Origin: an uncultured Oscillospiraceae bacterium
GTDB lineage: Bacteria; Bacillota; Clostridia; Oscillospirales; Oscillospiraceae
Length of the DNA: 10,906 bases
Assembly: GCA_934589065.1 (NCBI GenBank)
Contig: CAKTNN010000050.1
Span: 1-10,906 of the forward strand
Reading direction: 5' to 3'
The translations under genes and the position numbers were made by a program. Positions within the stretch are counted from its first letter, which is position 1, and each line of letters begins with the position of its first letter. This document shows, in pieces, positions 1-5,941 of the stretch. The notes below the pieces were generated by a model. The model saw only the letters and a list, made by a program, of their open reading frames with translations. It did not search any database and was not told the origin of the DNA.

Positions 1-35
1 GCAATCTTGGCCTCGAAATTGGAATGCTCAAGGCG

Positions 36-76
36 CAAAAATAGGGCTGCTGCAAAAAAGAATTTTGCAACAGCCC
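36..76 (-). terminator. Hairpin followed by T-run, probable minus-strand terminator
   Basis: Positions 44-57 pair with 63-76 as a 14-bp stem with one mismatch and a 5-nt loop. Read on the minus strand, the stem is followed by TATTTTTGCG, which looks like a Rho-independent terminator. It lies beyond the gene-free repeat region, so it may stop read-through from the right or serve a gene outside the window to the left. The plus-strand side (CACTTTTCCC) is a poorer U-tract, so the minus direction is preferred. Confidence 0.5.
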
Positions 77-120
77 CACTTTTCCCTTTGTACAAACTGC
101 CCCGGTTAACCGGGCTAAAG

Positions 121-154
121 ATTGCCACACCGGTGTGTGCCGGTTCGCAATGAC
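121..154. repeat. GTCATTGCGA-family hairpin, copy 1
   Basis: A 34-bp element starting ATTGCCACACCGG and ending CCGGTTCGCAATGAC, with complementary ends (minus-strand form GTCATTGCGA...GTGGCAAT). The stem carries the CCGG core. It is the first of several copies in this window. Confidence 0.8.
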
Positions 155-164
155 AAATCCAACC

Positions 165-206
165 GTCATTCCGAGGCAGTGACCGATGTCACTGCCGTGG
201 GAATCT
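165..206. repeat. Variant hairpin GTCATTCCGA...GGGAATCT, copy 1
   Basis: An inverted-orientation member of the same architecture: GTCATTCCGA, then the 9-bp stem GGCAGTGAC/GTCACTGCC with loop CGAT, then GTGGGAATCT. The terminal ATTCC/GGAAT can also pair. It differs from the ATTGCC members by a paired G/C swap, which keeps the complementarity. The second copy is at 435-476. Confidence 0.7.
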
Positions 207-338
207 TCTCCTGTTCCAACTACCGGAGTTACCGGGCGCGTTTCTCCTCACCCCGTCACGGCTTCGCCGTGCCACCCCTCCCCATCCGGGGAGGGACTTT
301 TCCCTTTGTACAAACTGCCCCGGTTAACCGGGCCAAAG

Positions 339-374
339 ATTGCCACACCGGTGTGCGCACCGGTTCGCAATGAC
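339..374. repeat. GTCATTGCGA-family hairpin, copy 2
   Basis: A 36-bp element with stem ACCGGTG/CACCGGT and the conserved ends ATTGCCAC...TCGCAATGAC. It lies at the end of the first 270-bp unit, just before the second unit begins with another copy. Confidence 0.8.
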
Positions 375-390
375 AATGGAAAGGCGCAAG

Positions 391-424
391 ATTGCCACAC
401 CGGTGTGTGCCGGTTCGCAATGAC
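391..424. repeat. GTCATTGCGA-family hairpin, copy 3
   Basis: Identical in sequence to the copy at 121-154. It opens the second 270-bp unit. Confidence 0.8.
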
Positions 425-434
425 AAATCCTACC

Positions 435-476
435 GTCATTCCGAGGCAGTGACCGATGTCACTGCCGTGGGAATCT
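435..476. repeat. Variant hairpin GTCATTCCGA...GGGAATCT, copy 2
   Basis: Second copy of the variant hairpin at 165-206, one 270-bp period on. It keeps the same 9-bp stem and CGAT loop. Confidence 0.7.
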
Positions 477-608
477 TCTCCTGTTCCAACTACCGGAGTT
501 ACCGGGCGCGTTTCTCCTCACCCCGTCACGGCTTCGCCGTGCCACCCCTCCCCATCCGGGGAGGGACTTTTCCCTTTGTACAAACCGCCCCGGTTAACCG
601 GGCTAAAG

Positions 609-644
609 ATTGCCACACCGGTGTGCGCACCGGTTCGCAATGAC
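609..644. repeat. GTCATTGCGA-family hairpin, copy 4
   Basis: Identical to the copy at 339-374. It closes the second 270-bp unit. The sequence after it (GAGGGAGATGCATGAG) differs from that after copy 2. Confidence 0.8.
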
Positions 645-660
645 GAGGGAGATGCATGAG

Positions 661-696
661 ATTGCCACACCAGTCTGAGGACTGGTTCGCAATGAC
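661..696. repeat. GTCATTGCGA-family hairpin, copy 5 (covarying stem)
   Basis: The ends are the conserved ATTGCCACACC and GGTTCGCAATGAC, but the inner stem is AGTC/GACT instead of GGTG/CACC. Both strands of the stem changed together, so pairing is kept while sequence is not. Confidence 0.75.
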
Positions 697-724
697 AAAA
701 AAAAGGCGTGAGATAGCCCACGCC
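697..724 (-). terminator. Rho-independent terminator (minus strand)
   Basis: GGCGTG at 705-710 pairs with CACGCC at 719-724 across an 8-nt loop. On the minus strand the stem runs directly into eight T residues (697-704). This is the best intrinsic terminator downstream of vanZ and may end the azlC-azlD-mntP-vanZ transcript, giving it a 3' UTR of about 300 nt that includes the hairpins at 748-1014. Confidence 0.65.
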
Positions 725-747
725 GGAGTTATACAATCGCAAAAAGC

Positions 748-777
748 AAGAGCGCACCGGCTCGCCGGTGCGCTCTT
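748..777. repeat. 13-bp perfect hairpin, left boundary copy
   Basis: AAGAGCGCACCGG (748-760) pairs perfectly with CCGGTGCGCTCTT (765-777) around a CTCG loop. On the minus strand it is followed by GCTTTTTGCG, so it can also act as a terminator. The same arms recur at 985-1014 with a different loop. Confidence 0.8.
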
Positions 778-984
778 TCAGGCTGTCGAAAAACCCCTTG
801 CGGGCTTTTCCGACAAATTTTCTGCAGTCTGCTGCGCGCACTCCTTGTTCGCCTACGGCGAACAACTCGCACACTTACAGCCTGAGATGTATTTTCTGTC
901 AGGTACACGCCCCGACAGAAAATGATTTGATTTTATTTGTCGGCTTACGCCGCCAAACTCTGCGAGGCTTTTTTGACAAGCTGC
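778..984. repeat. Structured non-coding segment between two identical hairpins
   Basis: There is no convincing gene here. Several further stems are visible: TGTCG..CCC/GGG..CGACA near 784-815; TTGTTCGCC/GGCGAACAA (845-853/857-865); and TTTTCTGTC/GACAGAAAA (892-900/914-922). The two ends form an imperfect inverted repeat: CAGGCTGTCGAAAAA on the left against CAGCTTGTCAAAAAA read from the right. It could be a MITE-like element or a structured RNA; the sequence does not decide which. Confidence 0.55.
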
Positions 985-1014
985 AAGAGCGCACCGGCCC
1001 GCCGGTGCGCTCTT
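985..1014. repeat. 13-bp perfect hairpin, right boundary copy
   Basis: The same 13-nt arms as at 748-777 (985-997 with 1002-1014), with loop CCCG. It starts 18 bp past the vanZ stop codon. On the minus strand no U-tract follows, so termination here would be weak; mRNA 3'-end protection is possible. Confidence 0.8.
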
Positions 1015-1032
1015 TGACATTTACGCGCTTAT

Positions 1033-1476
1033 TTATGCCTTTTTCCGAATTCGCAGCCAGTGCAGCAGCTCGTGGACGGCAATGCCGGTACAGGTTCCGG
1101 CGGTATCAATCCATACATCGATCAGGCTAGAGCCCCGGGCATCGGCGAAAATTTGAATGGTTTCGTCGGCACAGGCCGTGAGCAAGCCGCACAGCAGGCA
1201 CAGGGTCAGGCGGTGCACTCCCTTCTGTCCGCCCGCAGTAAATGCGCCCCCCAGGAAGAAGCCCAGGGCCGCATACTCGGAAAAGTGGGCGCACTTGCGC
1301 AGGACAAACTCCCCTTTGTCTCCAAAAACGGAGAATACCTTCCCCACGTACTCCATGAGTCCACCGCTGATCTCTCCGCTGACCTCCCCCGGAAGCATGG
1401 AATTGCCCCAGATAAACGCCAGCAGCACCACAGCCAATAGGCTATAAACCCACAGACGATAATTGTGTTTGTCCAA
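1033..1476 (-). CDS. VanZ family membrane protein
   Basis: A 147-aa protein of the VanZ-like family, named after the teicoplanin-resistance accessory protein. Most members have no known biochemical role, so glycopeptide resistance should not be assumed. Family marks are visible: RKCAHFSEYAALG at residues 60-72 and DETIQIF...RGSSLIDVWIDTAG at about 104-127, with hydrophobic segments near 9-25, 68-82, 89-104 and 122-136. The start is TTG, preceded by GGAG 8 nt upstream. It begins directly after the TGA of mntP, so it is almost certainly translationally coupled as the last gene of the azlC-azlD-mntP-vanZ unit. The full length is normal for short VanZ proteins. Confidence 0.85.
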   Translation of the reverse strand: MDKHNYRLWVYSLLAVVLLAFIWGNSMLPGEVSGEISGGLMEYVGKVFSVFGDKGEFVLRKCAHFSEYAALGFFLGGAFTAGGQKGVHRLTLCLLCGLLTACADETIQIFADARGSSLIDVWIDTAGTCTGIAVHELLHWLRIRKKA

Positions 1477-2040
1477 TCAAATCACTCCAAGATGTTCCAG
1501 CAAAATCTTCACACCCAGCAGAATCAGAATCACACCGCCGACAATCTCCGCTTTCTTTTCATACCGGCTGCCGAACACGTTGCCCACCTTCACGCCAATG
1601 GCAGACAGGACAAAGGTGGTAGCACCGATGAGCAGCACCGCCAGCCAGATATTGGCGACCCCTGCCATTGCCAGGGAAATGCCCACCGCCAAAGCATCAA
1701 TAGAAGTAGCAACCGCCATAATAAACATGGTCTTAACGGAAAGATCGGCATCCGCCGTTTCCTCTTCGCTTCCCAGAGCCTCCCGGAGCATATTCACACC
1801 GATGATTACCAGCAGGCCAAAGGCGACCCAATGGTCGATGGCGGAAATGGCATCGATAAACAGCGTGCCCAGGAAATACCCGATCAGGGGCATCAGTGCC
1901 TGGAAGCCGCCAAACCAGGCGCCGCAGCAGAGCTGCGCCTTCCAGCTTGCCTTTTTCATGGCAAGGCCCTTACAGATAGAGACGGCAAAGGCATCCATAC
2001 TCAAACCGACTGCCAAAATAAACAGTTCTGCGAAGCCCAT
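1477..2040 (-). CDS. mntP: Manganese efflux pump MntP
   Basis: A 187-aa inner-membrane Mn2+ exporter of the MntP (YebN) family, matching the usual length of about 190 aa. It has the duplicated three-helix layout with acidic motifs in membrane segments: LSMDAFAVSICKGL (Asp16) and ATSIDALAVGISL (Asp115), which match the two conserved Asp positions needed in E. coli MntP. The last helix ends VILILLGVKILLEHLGVI. The start is ATG with AGGGGGAAG upstream. It lies 30 bp after azlD and abuts vanZ. No yybP-ykoY Mn2+ riboswitch fits in the short gap, so Mn control, if any, must act at the azlC promoter or elsewhere. Confidence 0.93.
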   Translation of the reverse strand: MGFAELFILAVGLSMDAFAVSICKGLAMKKASWKAQLCCGAWFGGFQALMPLIGYFLGTLFIDAISAIDHWVAFGLLVIIGVNMLREALGSEEETADADLSVKTMFIMAVATSIDALAVGISLAMAGVANIWLAVLLIGATTFVLSAIGVKVGNVFGSRYEKKAEIVGGVILILLGVKILLEHLGVI

Positions 2041-2070
2041 GGTTTCTTCCCCCTAAGTATATACAATCTC

Positions 2071-2382
2071 TCAGCCAATCATTCGGGTAACCAGCTGCAC
2101 CAGCAAAACCGCTGCGGAGCTGCTCAGGGCTACCACGATCAGGCTCTTTTCCATGTAAGACAGCACCACTGCCACAGCAAGGGCTGCAATTCCCGCTGCA
2201 AGAGATCCTGCTCCGGACAAAATGGAGGGGAAGGTCATCGCCGTCAGGCAGGCGTAAGGAACATAATAGAGAAACGATCGCAGAAAAACGCTCTTAATGG
2301 GTTTGCGGAATATGGTCAGGGGCAGCATCCGAATGAGATAGGTTGTGATTGCCATTGCGGCAATATAAATATAGATATTCAT
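2071..2382 (-). CDS. azlD: AzlD family branched-chain amino acid exporter small subunit
   Basis: A 103-aa small membrane protein of the AzlD family, partner of AzlC in branched-chain amino acid export (as BrnE is to BrnF in Corynebacterium). It starts MNIYIYIAAMAITTYLIRMLPL and has four predicted membrane segments, with the family-typical TTYLIRMLPL and FLYYVPYACLTAMTFP. I chose the ATG at 2382 over longer in-frame extensions. It has a strong AAAGGAGGAGC site 5-7 nt upstream and overlaps the azlC stop as ATGA, a classic coupled start. The extension would be an out-of-frame reading of azlC. Confidence 0.9.
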   Translation of the reverse strand: MNIYIYIAAMAITTYLIRMLPLTIFRKPIKSVFLRSFLYYVPYACLTAMTFPSILSGAGSLAAGIAALAVAVVLSYMEKSLIVVALSSSAAVLLVQLVTRMIG

Positions 2383-3083
2383 GCCTGCTCCTCCTTTACC
2401 GGGAACAGCACCGCAGCGGCTCCCGCGGCAATCACAGTGCTGATGACGATGGCGATACCGGCAGAGATATTTTGCAGGAAGGGAACCCAATCCAGCAGGC
2501 TGCTGCACACCAGGGCCAGCAGCACCGCCACCAGCACCGGCTTTTCCTTTTTCGCCGGAGGCACCACAATGGCAACAAACATTCCGTAGAGCATCACGCC
2601 CAAAGCCGTGCGGATGGATTCCGGCAGCACAGACCCTGCCAGAGCCCCCAGCACCGTGCCCCCTGTCCAGCCGATAAAGGGCAGCAGCCCCAGCCCCAAT
2701 AGATAGGGAACCGTCAGCGGTTCTTTTCGGGACATCGCCAGGGCGAAAATTTCATCCGTATTCATAAATGCCACCAGCATTCTGGGCAGAATGCCGATCT
2801 TCTCTCCCATGCGCTGGCTGAGGGCCAGGCTCATCAGGGCATAGCGGCTATTGATGATGATTTGGGTCAGAATAACCTCCCACAGCCCCGCCGCCGTCAG
2901 GATCAGGGTCAGTCCTGCGAACTGACCGGCGCTGGTCACATTGGTTGCGGAAATCACAGCCGCGGGCAGGACTCTGATTCCCTGGGCGGCAGCCAGCGTG
3001 CCGAAGCCAAAGCTGACTGACAAATAGCCCATGCCTACAGGCAGCCCCCGCCGGACACCCAGGCTGTACTCTTTCCAATTCAT
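2379..3083 (-). CDS. azlC: AzlC family branched-chain amino acid exporter large subunit
   Basis: A 234-aa membrane protein of the AzlC family, which works with AzlD to export branched-chain amino acids and their analogues. Visible marks are GLPVGMGYLSVSFGFG near residue 15, the NVTSAGQFAG segment, IIINSRYALMSLALSQ (a family hallmark), and NTDEIFALAM, followed by several hydrophobic helices. I prefer the ATG at 3083: GAGAGAG lies 7 nt upstream. A TTG two codons earlier (3089) would leave a spacing of only about 2 nt. It is first in the azlC-azlD-mntP-vanZ unit. AzlB-type Lrp regulators are absent here. Confidence 0.92.
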   Translation of the reverse strand: MNWKEYSLGVRRGLPVGMGYLSVSFGFGTLAAAQGIRVLPAAVISATNVTSAGQFAGLTLILTAAGLWEVILTQIIINSRYALMSLALSQRMGEKIGILPRMLVAFMNTDEIFALAMSRKEPLTVPYLLGLGLLPFIGWTGGTVLGALAGSVLPESIRTALGVMLYGMFVAIVVPPAKKEKPVLVAVLLALVCSSLLDWVPFLQNISAGIAIVISTVIAAGAAAVLFPVKEEQA

Positions 3084-3133
3084 AGCCAATCTCTCTCTTT
3101 GCGTTTGTTTTCCGATGAGCGGATAGTTTTAAT

Positions 3134-3162
3134 ATTCTATCGCTTTCTCATGACTGCGTCAA
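3134..3162 (-). promoter_or_regulatory. Sigma-A promoter of azlC-azlD-mntP-vanZ
   Basis: On the minus strand TTGACG (3157-3162) and TAGAAT (3134-3139) are separated by exactly 17 bp. Each box differs from consensus at one base. The predicted start is near 3127, leaving a leader of about 45 nt, too short for a T-box or other large riboswitch. Confidence 0.75.
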
Positions 3163-3230
3163 GGGTTTCTTTTTGTTTTCTTCCCGCTGTTAGCAGGCAA
3201 AAATAAGGGGTATTACAGAGGCATTGCAGC

Positions 3231-3265
3231 AAAAATTGCCACACCGGTGTATGCCGGTGTGGCAA
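3231..3265 (-). terminator. Terminator of metNIQ made from a GTCATTGCGA-family repeat
   Basis: TTGCCACACCGG (3236-3247) and CCGGTGTGGCAA (3254-3265) form a perfect 12-bp stem with a 6-nt loop. On the minus strand it is followed by five Ts, 27 bp past the metQ stop. The arms are those of the hairpin repeats at 121-696, but here both arms match perfectly and the GTCATTGCGA end is replaced by a second GTGGCAA arm. Confidence 0.85.
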
Positions 3266-3292
3266 GGATGCGTTTTCAGCCCAAAGGCGTTT

Positions 3293-4105
3293 TTAGAAGA
3301 TGGGCACGACTGCGCCGGAGTAGGTGCTATTGATGTAGTCCTTCACTTCCTGGCTGGTCAGAGCCTTGACAAGGGCCTGGGTCTTCTCGGTGTTCTCGTT
3401 GCCTTCCTTCACGACCAGAACGTTTGCGTAGGTCTGAGCGGAAACGGAAGCGGCATCCTCGGTCGCGATGGCATCGGTGCCTGCGTTCAGGCCGGCATTC
3501 AGCGCATAGTTGCCGTTGATAACAGCCAGAGCAACGGAGTCACGGACACCGGCAATCTGAGCAGCTTCCATTTCAACGATCTCGACATCCACGGTCTTCT
3601 CGGTAACATCCAGAGCGGTAGCCTCCATGCCAACGCCTTCCTTCAGCTTCAGCACGCCATTGGCCTCCAGCAGCAGCAGTGCACGGGCACGGTTGGAGCC
3701 ATCGTTGGGGATTGCGATCTTGTCGCCGTCAGCCAGATCGGCAATGGAGGACTTGGTACCCGGATAGATGCCGAAGGGCTCGTAGTGGATAGCAGCTACG
3801 CTGACCAGATGGGTGCCGTTTTCCTGGTTAAAGGTATCCAGGTAGGGCTGATGCTGGAAGTAGTTGGCATCGCACTCGCCGTCTTCCACAACGTTGTTGG
3901 GAACGACATAGTCGGCGTACTCGGTAACCTTCAGCGTCCAGCCGTCCTTTGCCAGCACGTCACCGGAAACCTTCAGGATTTCGGCGTGGGGCGTGGGGGA
4001 AGCGGCAACGGTGATGGTCTTGTCGCCGGTGCTCTTGCTTCCGCAGCCAGCCAGGATGCCCAGGCACAGAACCAGGGCCAACAGGACAGAAATGGTCTTT
4101 TTCAT
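3293..4105 (-). CDS. metQ: Methionine ABC transporter substrate-binding lipoprotein MetQ
   Basis: A 270-aa lipoprotein that captures methionine (D or L) outside the membrane for the MetNI importer; NlpA/MetQ family, usual length 265-285. It starts MKKTISVLLALVLCLGILAGC: a signal peptide with lipobox ILAGC and lipid-carrying Cys21. The body has family marks TITVAASPTPHAEIL (about 35-49), YADYVVPN, DANYFQHQPYLD, IAIPNDGSNRARALLLLE and ALAVINGNYA. The start is ATG with AAGGAG 10 nt upstream. It is the last gene of metN-metI-metQ, 69 bp after metI. That gap holds a hairpin that may set the amount of MetQ relative to the membrane parts. T-box control upstream supports methionine as the substrate. 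Confidence 0.95.
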   Translation of the reverse strand: MKKTISVLLALVLCLGILAGCGSKSTGDKTITVAASPTPHAEILKVSGDVLAKDGWTLKVTEYADYVVPNNVVEDGECDANYFQHQPYLDTFNQENGTHLVSVAAIHYEPFGIYPGTKSSIADLADGDKIAIPNDGSNRARALLLLEANGVLKLKEGVGMEATALDVTEKTVDVEIVEMEAAQIAGVRDSVALAVINGNYALNAGLNAGTDAIATEDAASVSAQTYANVLVVKEGNENTEKTQALVKALTSQEVKDYINSTYSGAVVPIF

Positions 4106-4134
4106 TTTCTTTTTCTCCTTTTCAAAAAGGTTTA

Positions 4135-4160
4135 TTTCACGGAAAATCTTTCCGGTGAAA
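4135..4160. promoter_or_regulatory. Intercistronic hairpin between metI and metQ
   Basis: TTTCACGGAAA (4135-4145) pairs with TTTCCGGTGAAA (4149-4160), with one bulged G and a 3-nt loop. On the minus strand TAAACCTTTTTG follows, a weak U-tract. It could be a partial terminator or an mRNA-stability element. The role is inferred. Confidence 0.5.
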
Positions 4161-4174
4161 ACATGGTTTTTGTT

Positions 4175-4885
4175 TCAGCTGCGGTTTCTCAACCGCTTGT
4201 CGCACTTAACGGCAATGTGCGTGCCCACAGACTGGAAGATCTGTACCAGAATAATCAGGCCGATTACGGCAACCCACATGACCAGGAACTTGAAATTATA
4301 GTAGCCATAGTTGATTGCCATCTTGCCCAGGCCGCCGCCGCCAATGATGCCAGCCATAGCGCCATAACCGAGGATAGTGCCCACGGTGATGGTTCCGCCG
4401 GAAATCAGGCTGGGCAGCGCCTCCGGCAGGAGCACCTTGCGGACGATCTGGAAGGCGCTGGCGCCCATGGACTGGGCCGCCTCAACAACGCCCTGGTTCA
4501 CTTCCCGCAGGGAAGATTCCACCATCCGGGCCACCAGAGGAAAGGCCGCAATCACCATGGGGGGAATGGTTGCCGCCGTGCCCACTTTTGTGCCCACAAT
4601 GATTTTGGAAAGGGGCAGGGCAATGATCATCAGAATCAGGAAGGGTACGCTGCGCAGCAGGTTAATCAGCGCATTGAGCACCGTCATGATCCACTTGGGC
4701 AGGGGACGAATGCCCTCCTTCTCCCCCGTAACCAGCAGCACGCCCAGGGGCAAGCCGATAATATAGGAGAAGATAACCTCCAGAATCAGGGAGTACATCG
4801 TCTCCCACAGGGCAAAACCATATTCATTGCAGATTATTTCCATCTGCTGAGCCACCTTGGCAGCATCGGAAAACAGATCAAACAT
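4175..4885 (-). CDS. metI: Methionine ABC transporter permease MetI
   Basis: A 236-aa membrane permease of the MetNIQ importer, two copies per complex, with five predicted membrane helices. Visible family marks are the N-terminal ALWETMYSLILEVIFSYIIGLPLGVLL, NLLRSVPFLILMI near 75-87, and the EAA loop that docks on MetN (VVEAAQSMGASAFQIVRKVLLPEALPS, about residues 133-159), then GGLGKMAINYGYYNF. It is slightly longer than E. coli MetI (217 aa) because of a polar N-terminus and tail. The ATG is preceded by GGAGG at 9 nt. The gene overlaps the end of metN by 8 bp, so translation is coupled. Confidence 0.95.
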   Translation of the reverse strand: MFDLFSDAAKVAQQMEIICNEYGFALWETMYSLILEVIFSYIIGLPLGVLLVTGEKEGIRPLPKWIMTVLNALINLLRSVPFLILMIIALPLSKIIVGTKVGTAATIPPMVIAAFPLVARMVESSLREVNQGVVEAAQSMGASAFQIVRKVLLPEALPSLISGGTITVGTILGYGAMAGIIGGGGLGKMAINYGYYNFKFLVMWVAVIGLIILVQIFQSVGTHIAVKCDKRLRNRS

Positions 4886-5888
4886 TCTCTTTTACCTCCT
4901 CCGCACTGACGCCCTGACAGCCGTTCAGGAAATTCAGGATTTCCTTTTTCTTCTCCGGCTCCTCCGGCAGAGAAATCAGCATGGTGCCGAAGGCCTTTCC
5001 ATCCACATTCCGGGTTGCCGCGCCCATGATGGATACGGGGATGCCGGTGGTGGTGATCAGCCGGGCAATCACCGGCTCTTCCGATGCAGAGCCATTGAAA
5101 GCAATGCGGGCAATGGGTATATTCCGGCTCAGGGACAGCTCCGGTACATTGGGGCTGACCAGCCGCCGGCCGGCCTTGGACTTGGGATTGGAGAAAACAT
5201 CCACCACATTGCCGATTTCCGCCACCTCACCGGAATCCAGGATGGCAACCCGGTTGCAGATCTGCTCAATCACAGACATCTGGTGGGTGATGATAATCAC
5301 CGTAATTCCCCGCTCCCGGTTGATGGTTTGCAGCAGGGAAAGGATCTGACCGGTGGTCTTGGGGTCCAGGGCCGAGGTTGCCTCGTCGCACAGCAGCACC
5401 TCCGGATTGGAGGCCAGGGCCCGGGCAATGGCAATCCGCTGCTTCTGACCGCCGGACAGCTGCACGGGGTAGGAATCCGCCTTGTCCGGCAGGCCTACGG
5501 TTTCCAGCAGCTCCTTTGCCCGCTCCCGGGCCTGCTTTCTGGGCACGCCCTCCAATTCCATGGGGAAGCAAATATTGTCCAGCGCCGTGCGCTGCTCCAG
5601 CAGGTTAAAACTTTGGAAAATCATGGAAATCTTCCGCCGCTGCAGCCGCAGCTCCTTTTCCTTTAGTTCCGTCAGGTCCTTGCCATGGAACAGGACGCTG
5701 CCCTTATCCGGGCGCTCCAGCAGATTGATGCAGCGCACCAGGGTGCTCTTGCCCGCGCCGCTCAAACCGATGATGCCGAAAATGTCTCCCTGTTCAACGG
5801 AAACGGATACATCCTTCAGTGCATTCACCTGGTTTTCCCCGGTGCCGAAGGTTTTGCTCAACTCCTCAAGCTCAATGATTCCCGCCAA
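4878..5888 (-). CDS. metN: Methionine ABC transporter ATP-binding protein MetN
   Basis: A 336-aa ATPase that powers methionine import. It has Walker A GLSGAGKST (41-49), Q-loop Gln92, the signature LSGGQKQRIAIARAL (144-158), Walker B VLLCDEATSALD (164-175) and switch His202. A C-terminal NIL domain (about 255-330, with RIAFNGSASEEPVIARL) is the methionine-sensing region that causes trans-inhibition in MetN proteins and separates them from other amino-acid ATPases. The start is TTG (5886-5888) with AAGGAGG 7 nt upstream; no ATG fits as well. It is the first gene of the operon and lies directly downstream of the T-box terminator. Confidence 0.96.
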   Translation of the reverse strand: MAGIIELEELSKTFGTGENQVNALKDVSVSVEQGDIFGIIGLSGAGKSTLVRCINLLERPDKGSVLFHGKDLTELKEKELRLQRRKISMIFQSFNLLEQRTALDNICFPMELEGVPRKQARERAKELLETVGLPDKADSYPVQLSGGQKQRIAIARALASNPEVLLCDEATSALDPKTTGQILSLLQTINRERGITVIIITHQMSVIEQICNRVAILDSGEVAEIGNVVDVFSNPKSKAGRRLVSPNVPELSLSRNIPIARIAFNGSASEEPVIARLITTTGIPVSIMGAATRNVDGKAFGTMLISLPEEPEKKKEILNFLNGCQGVSAEEVKENV

Positions 5889-5902
5889 AAAAATTCCTCC
5901 TT

Positions 5903-5941
5903 ACAAACGAAAACGTCCTTGTGCATAAACGCACAAGGACG
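5903..5941 (-). terminator. Regulated terminator of the met T-box
   Basis: CGTCCTTGTGC (5914-5924) pairs perfectly with GCACAAGGACG (5931-5941) around a 6-nt loop. On the minus strand it is followed by TTTTCGTTTG. The alternative antiterminator pairs CAAGG and CGG flanking the T-box bulge with CCG and TCCTTG, so the terminator's own left arm is shared. This is the standard T-box switch, about 25 bp before metN. Confidence 0.9.

Larger units (their letters stand above)
78..660. repeat. Tandem 270-bp compound hairpin repeat (two copies plus a partial)
   Basis: Positions 121-390 and 391-660 are tandem copies with a 270-bp period. The 254 bp at 121-374 match 391-644 with only three differences (161/431, 316/586, 334/604), so the duplication is recent or kept uniform by recombination. 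A partial third copy of the tail module lies at 78-120. Each unit is a chain of small palindromes: ATTGCCACACCGGTG-type hairpins; a 9-bp stem at 175-183/188-196; CACGGC-TTC-GCCGTG; CCTCCCC-ATCC-GGGGAGG; and the perfect palindrome CCCGGTTAACCGGG. Short ORFs across it show no protein-like sequence, and I consider it non-coding. No transposase lies nearby. Confidence 0.9.

Noticed and set aside
122..659. Short ORFs (63-89 aa) across the tandem repeats
   Set aside because: They recur only because the DNA repeats, overlap in several frames and both strands, and have no sensible ribosome binding site or protein-like composition.
121..696. Possible CRISPR array from repeated 34-36 bp palindromic units
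   Set aside because: Spacing is irregular (the larger spacers are themselves duplicated), the units differ in their stems, and no cas gene is present.
1033..1476. Glycopeptide resistance gene
   Set aside because: Only the VanZ-like domain is present; no vanHAX, vanRS or D-Ala ligase gene is near, and most VanZ-like proteins have no shown role in resistance.
1465..2589. 374-aa plus-strand ORF rich in His and Gln
   Set aside because: Antisense shadow of mntP and azlCD; low-complexity composition and no RBS.
3224..4909. 561-aa plus-strand ORF
   Set aside because: It runs antisense over metQ and metI, has no family signature, and reflects the codon bias of the real minus-strand genes.
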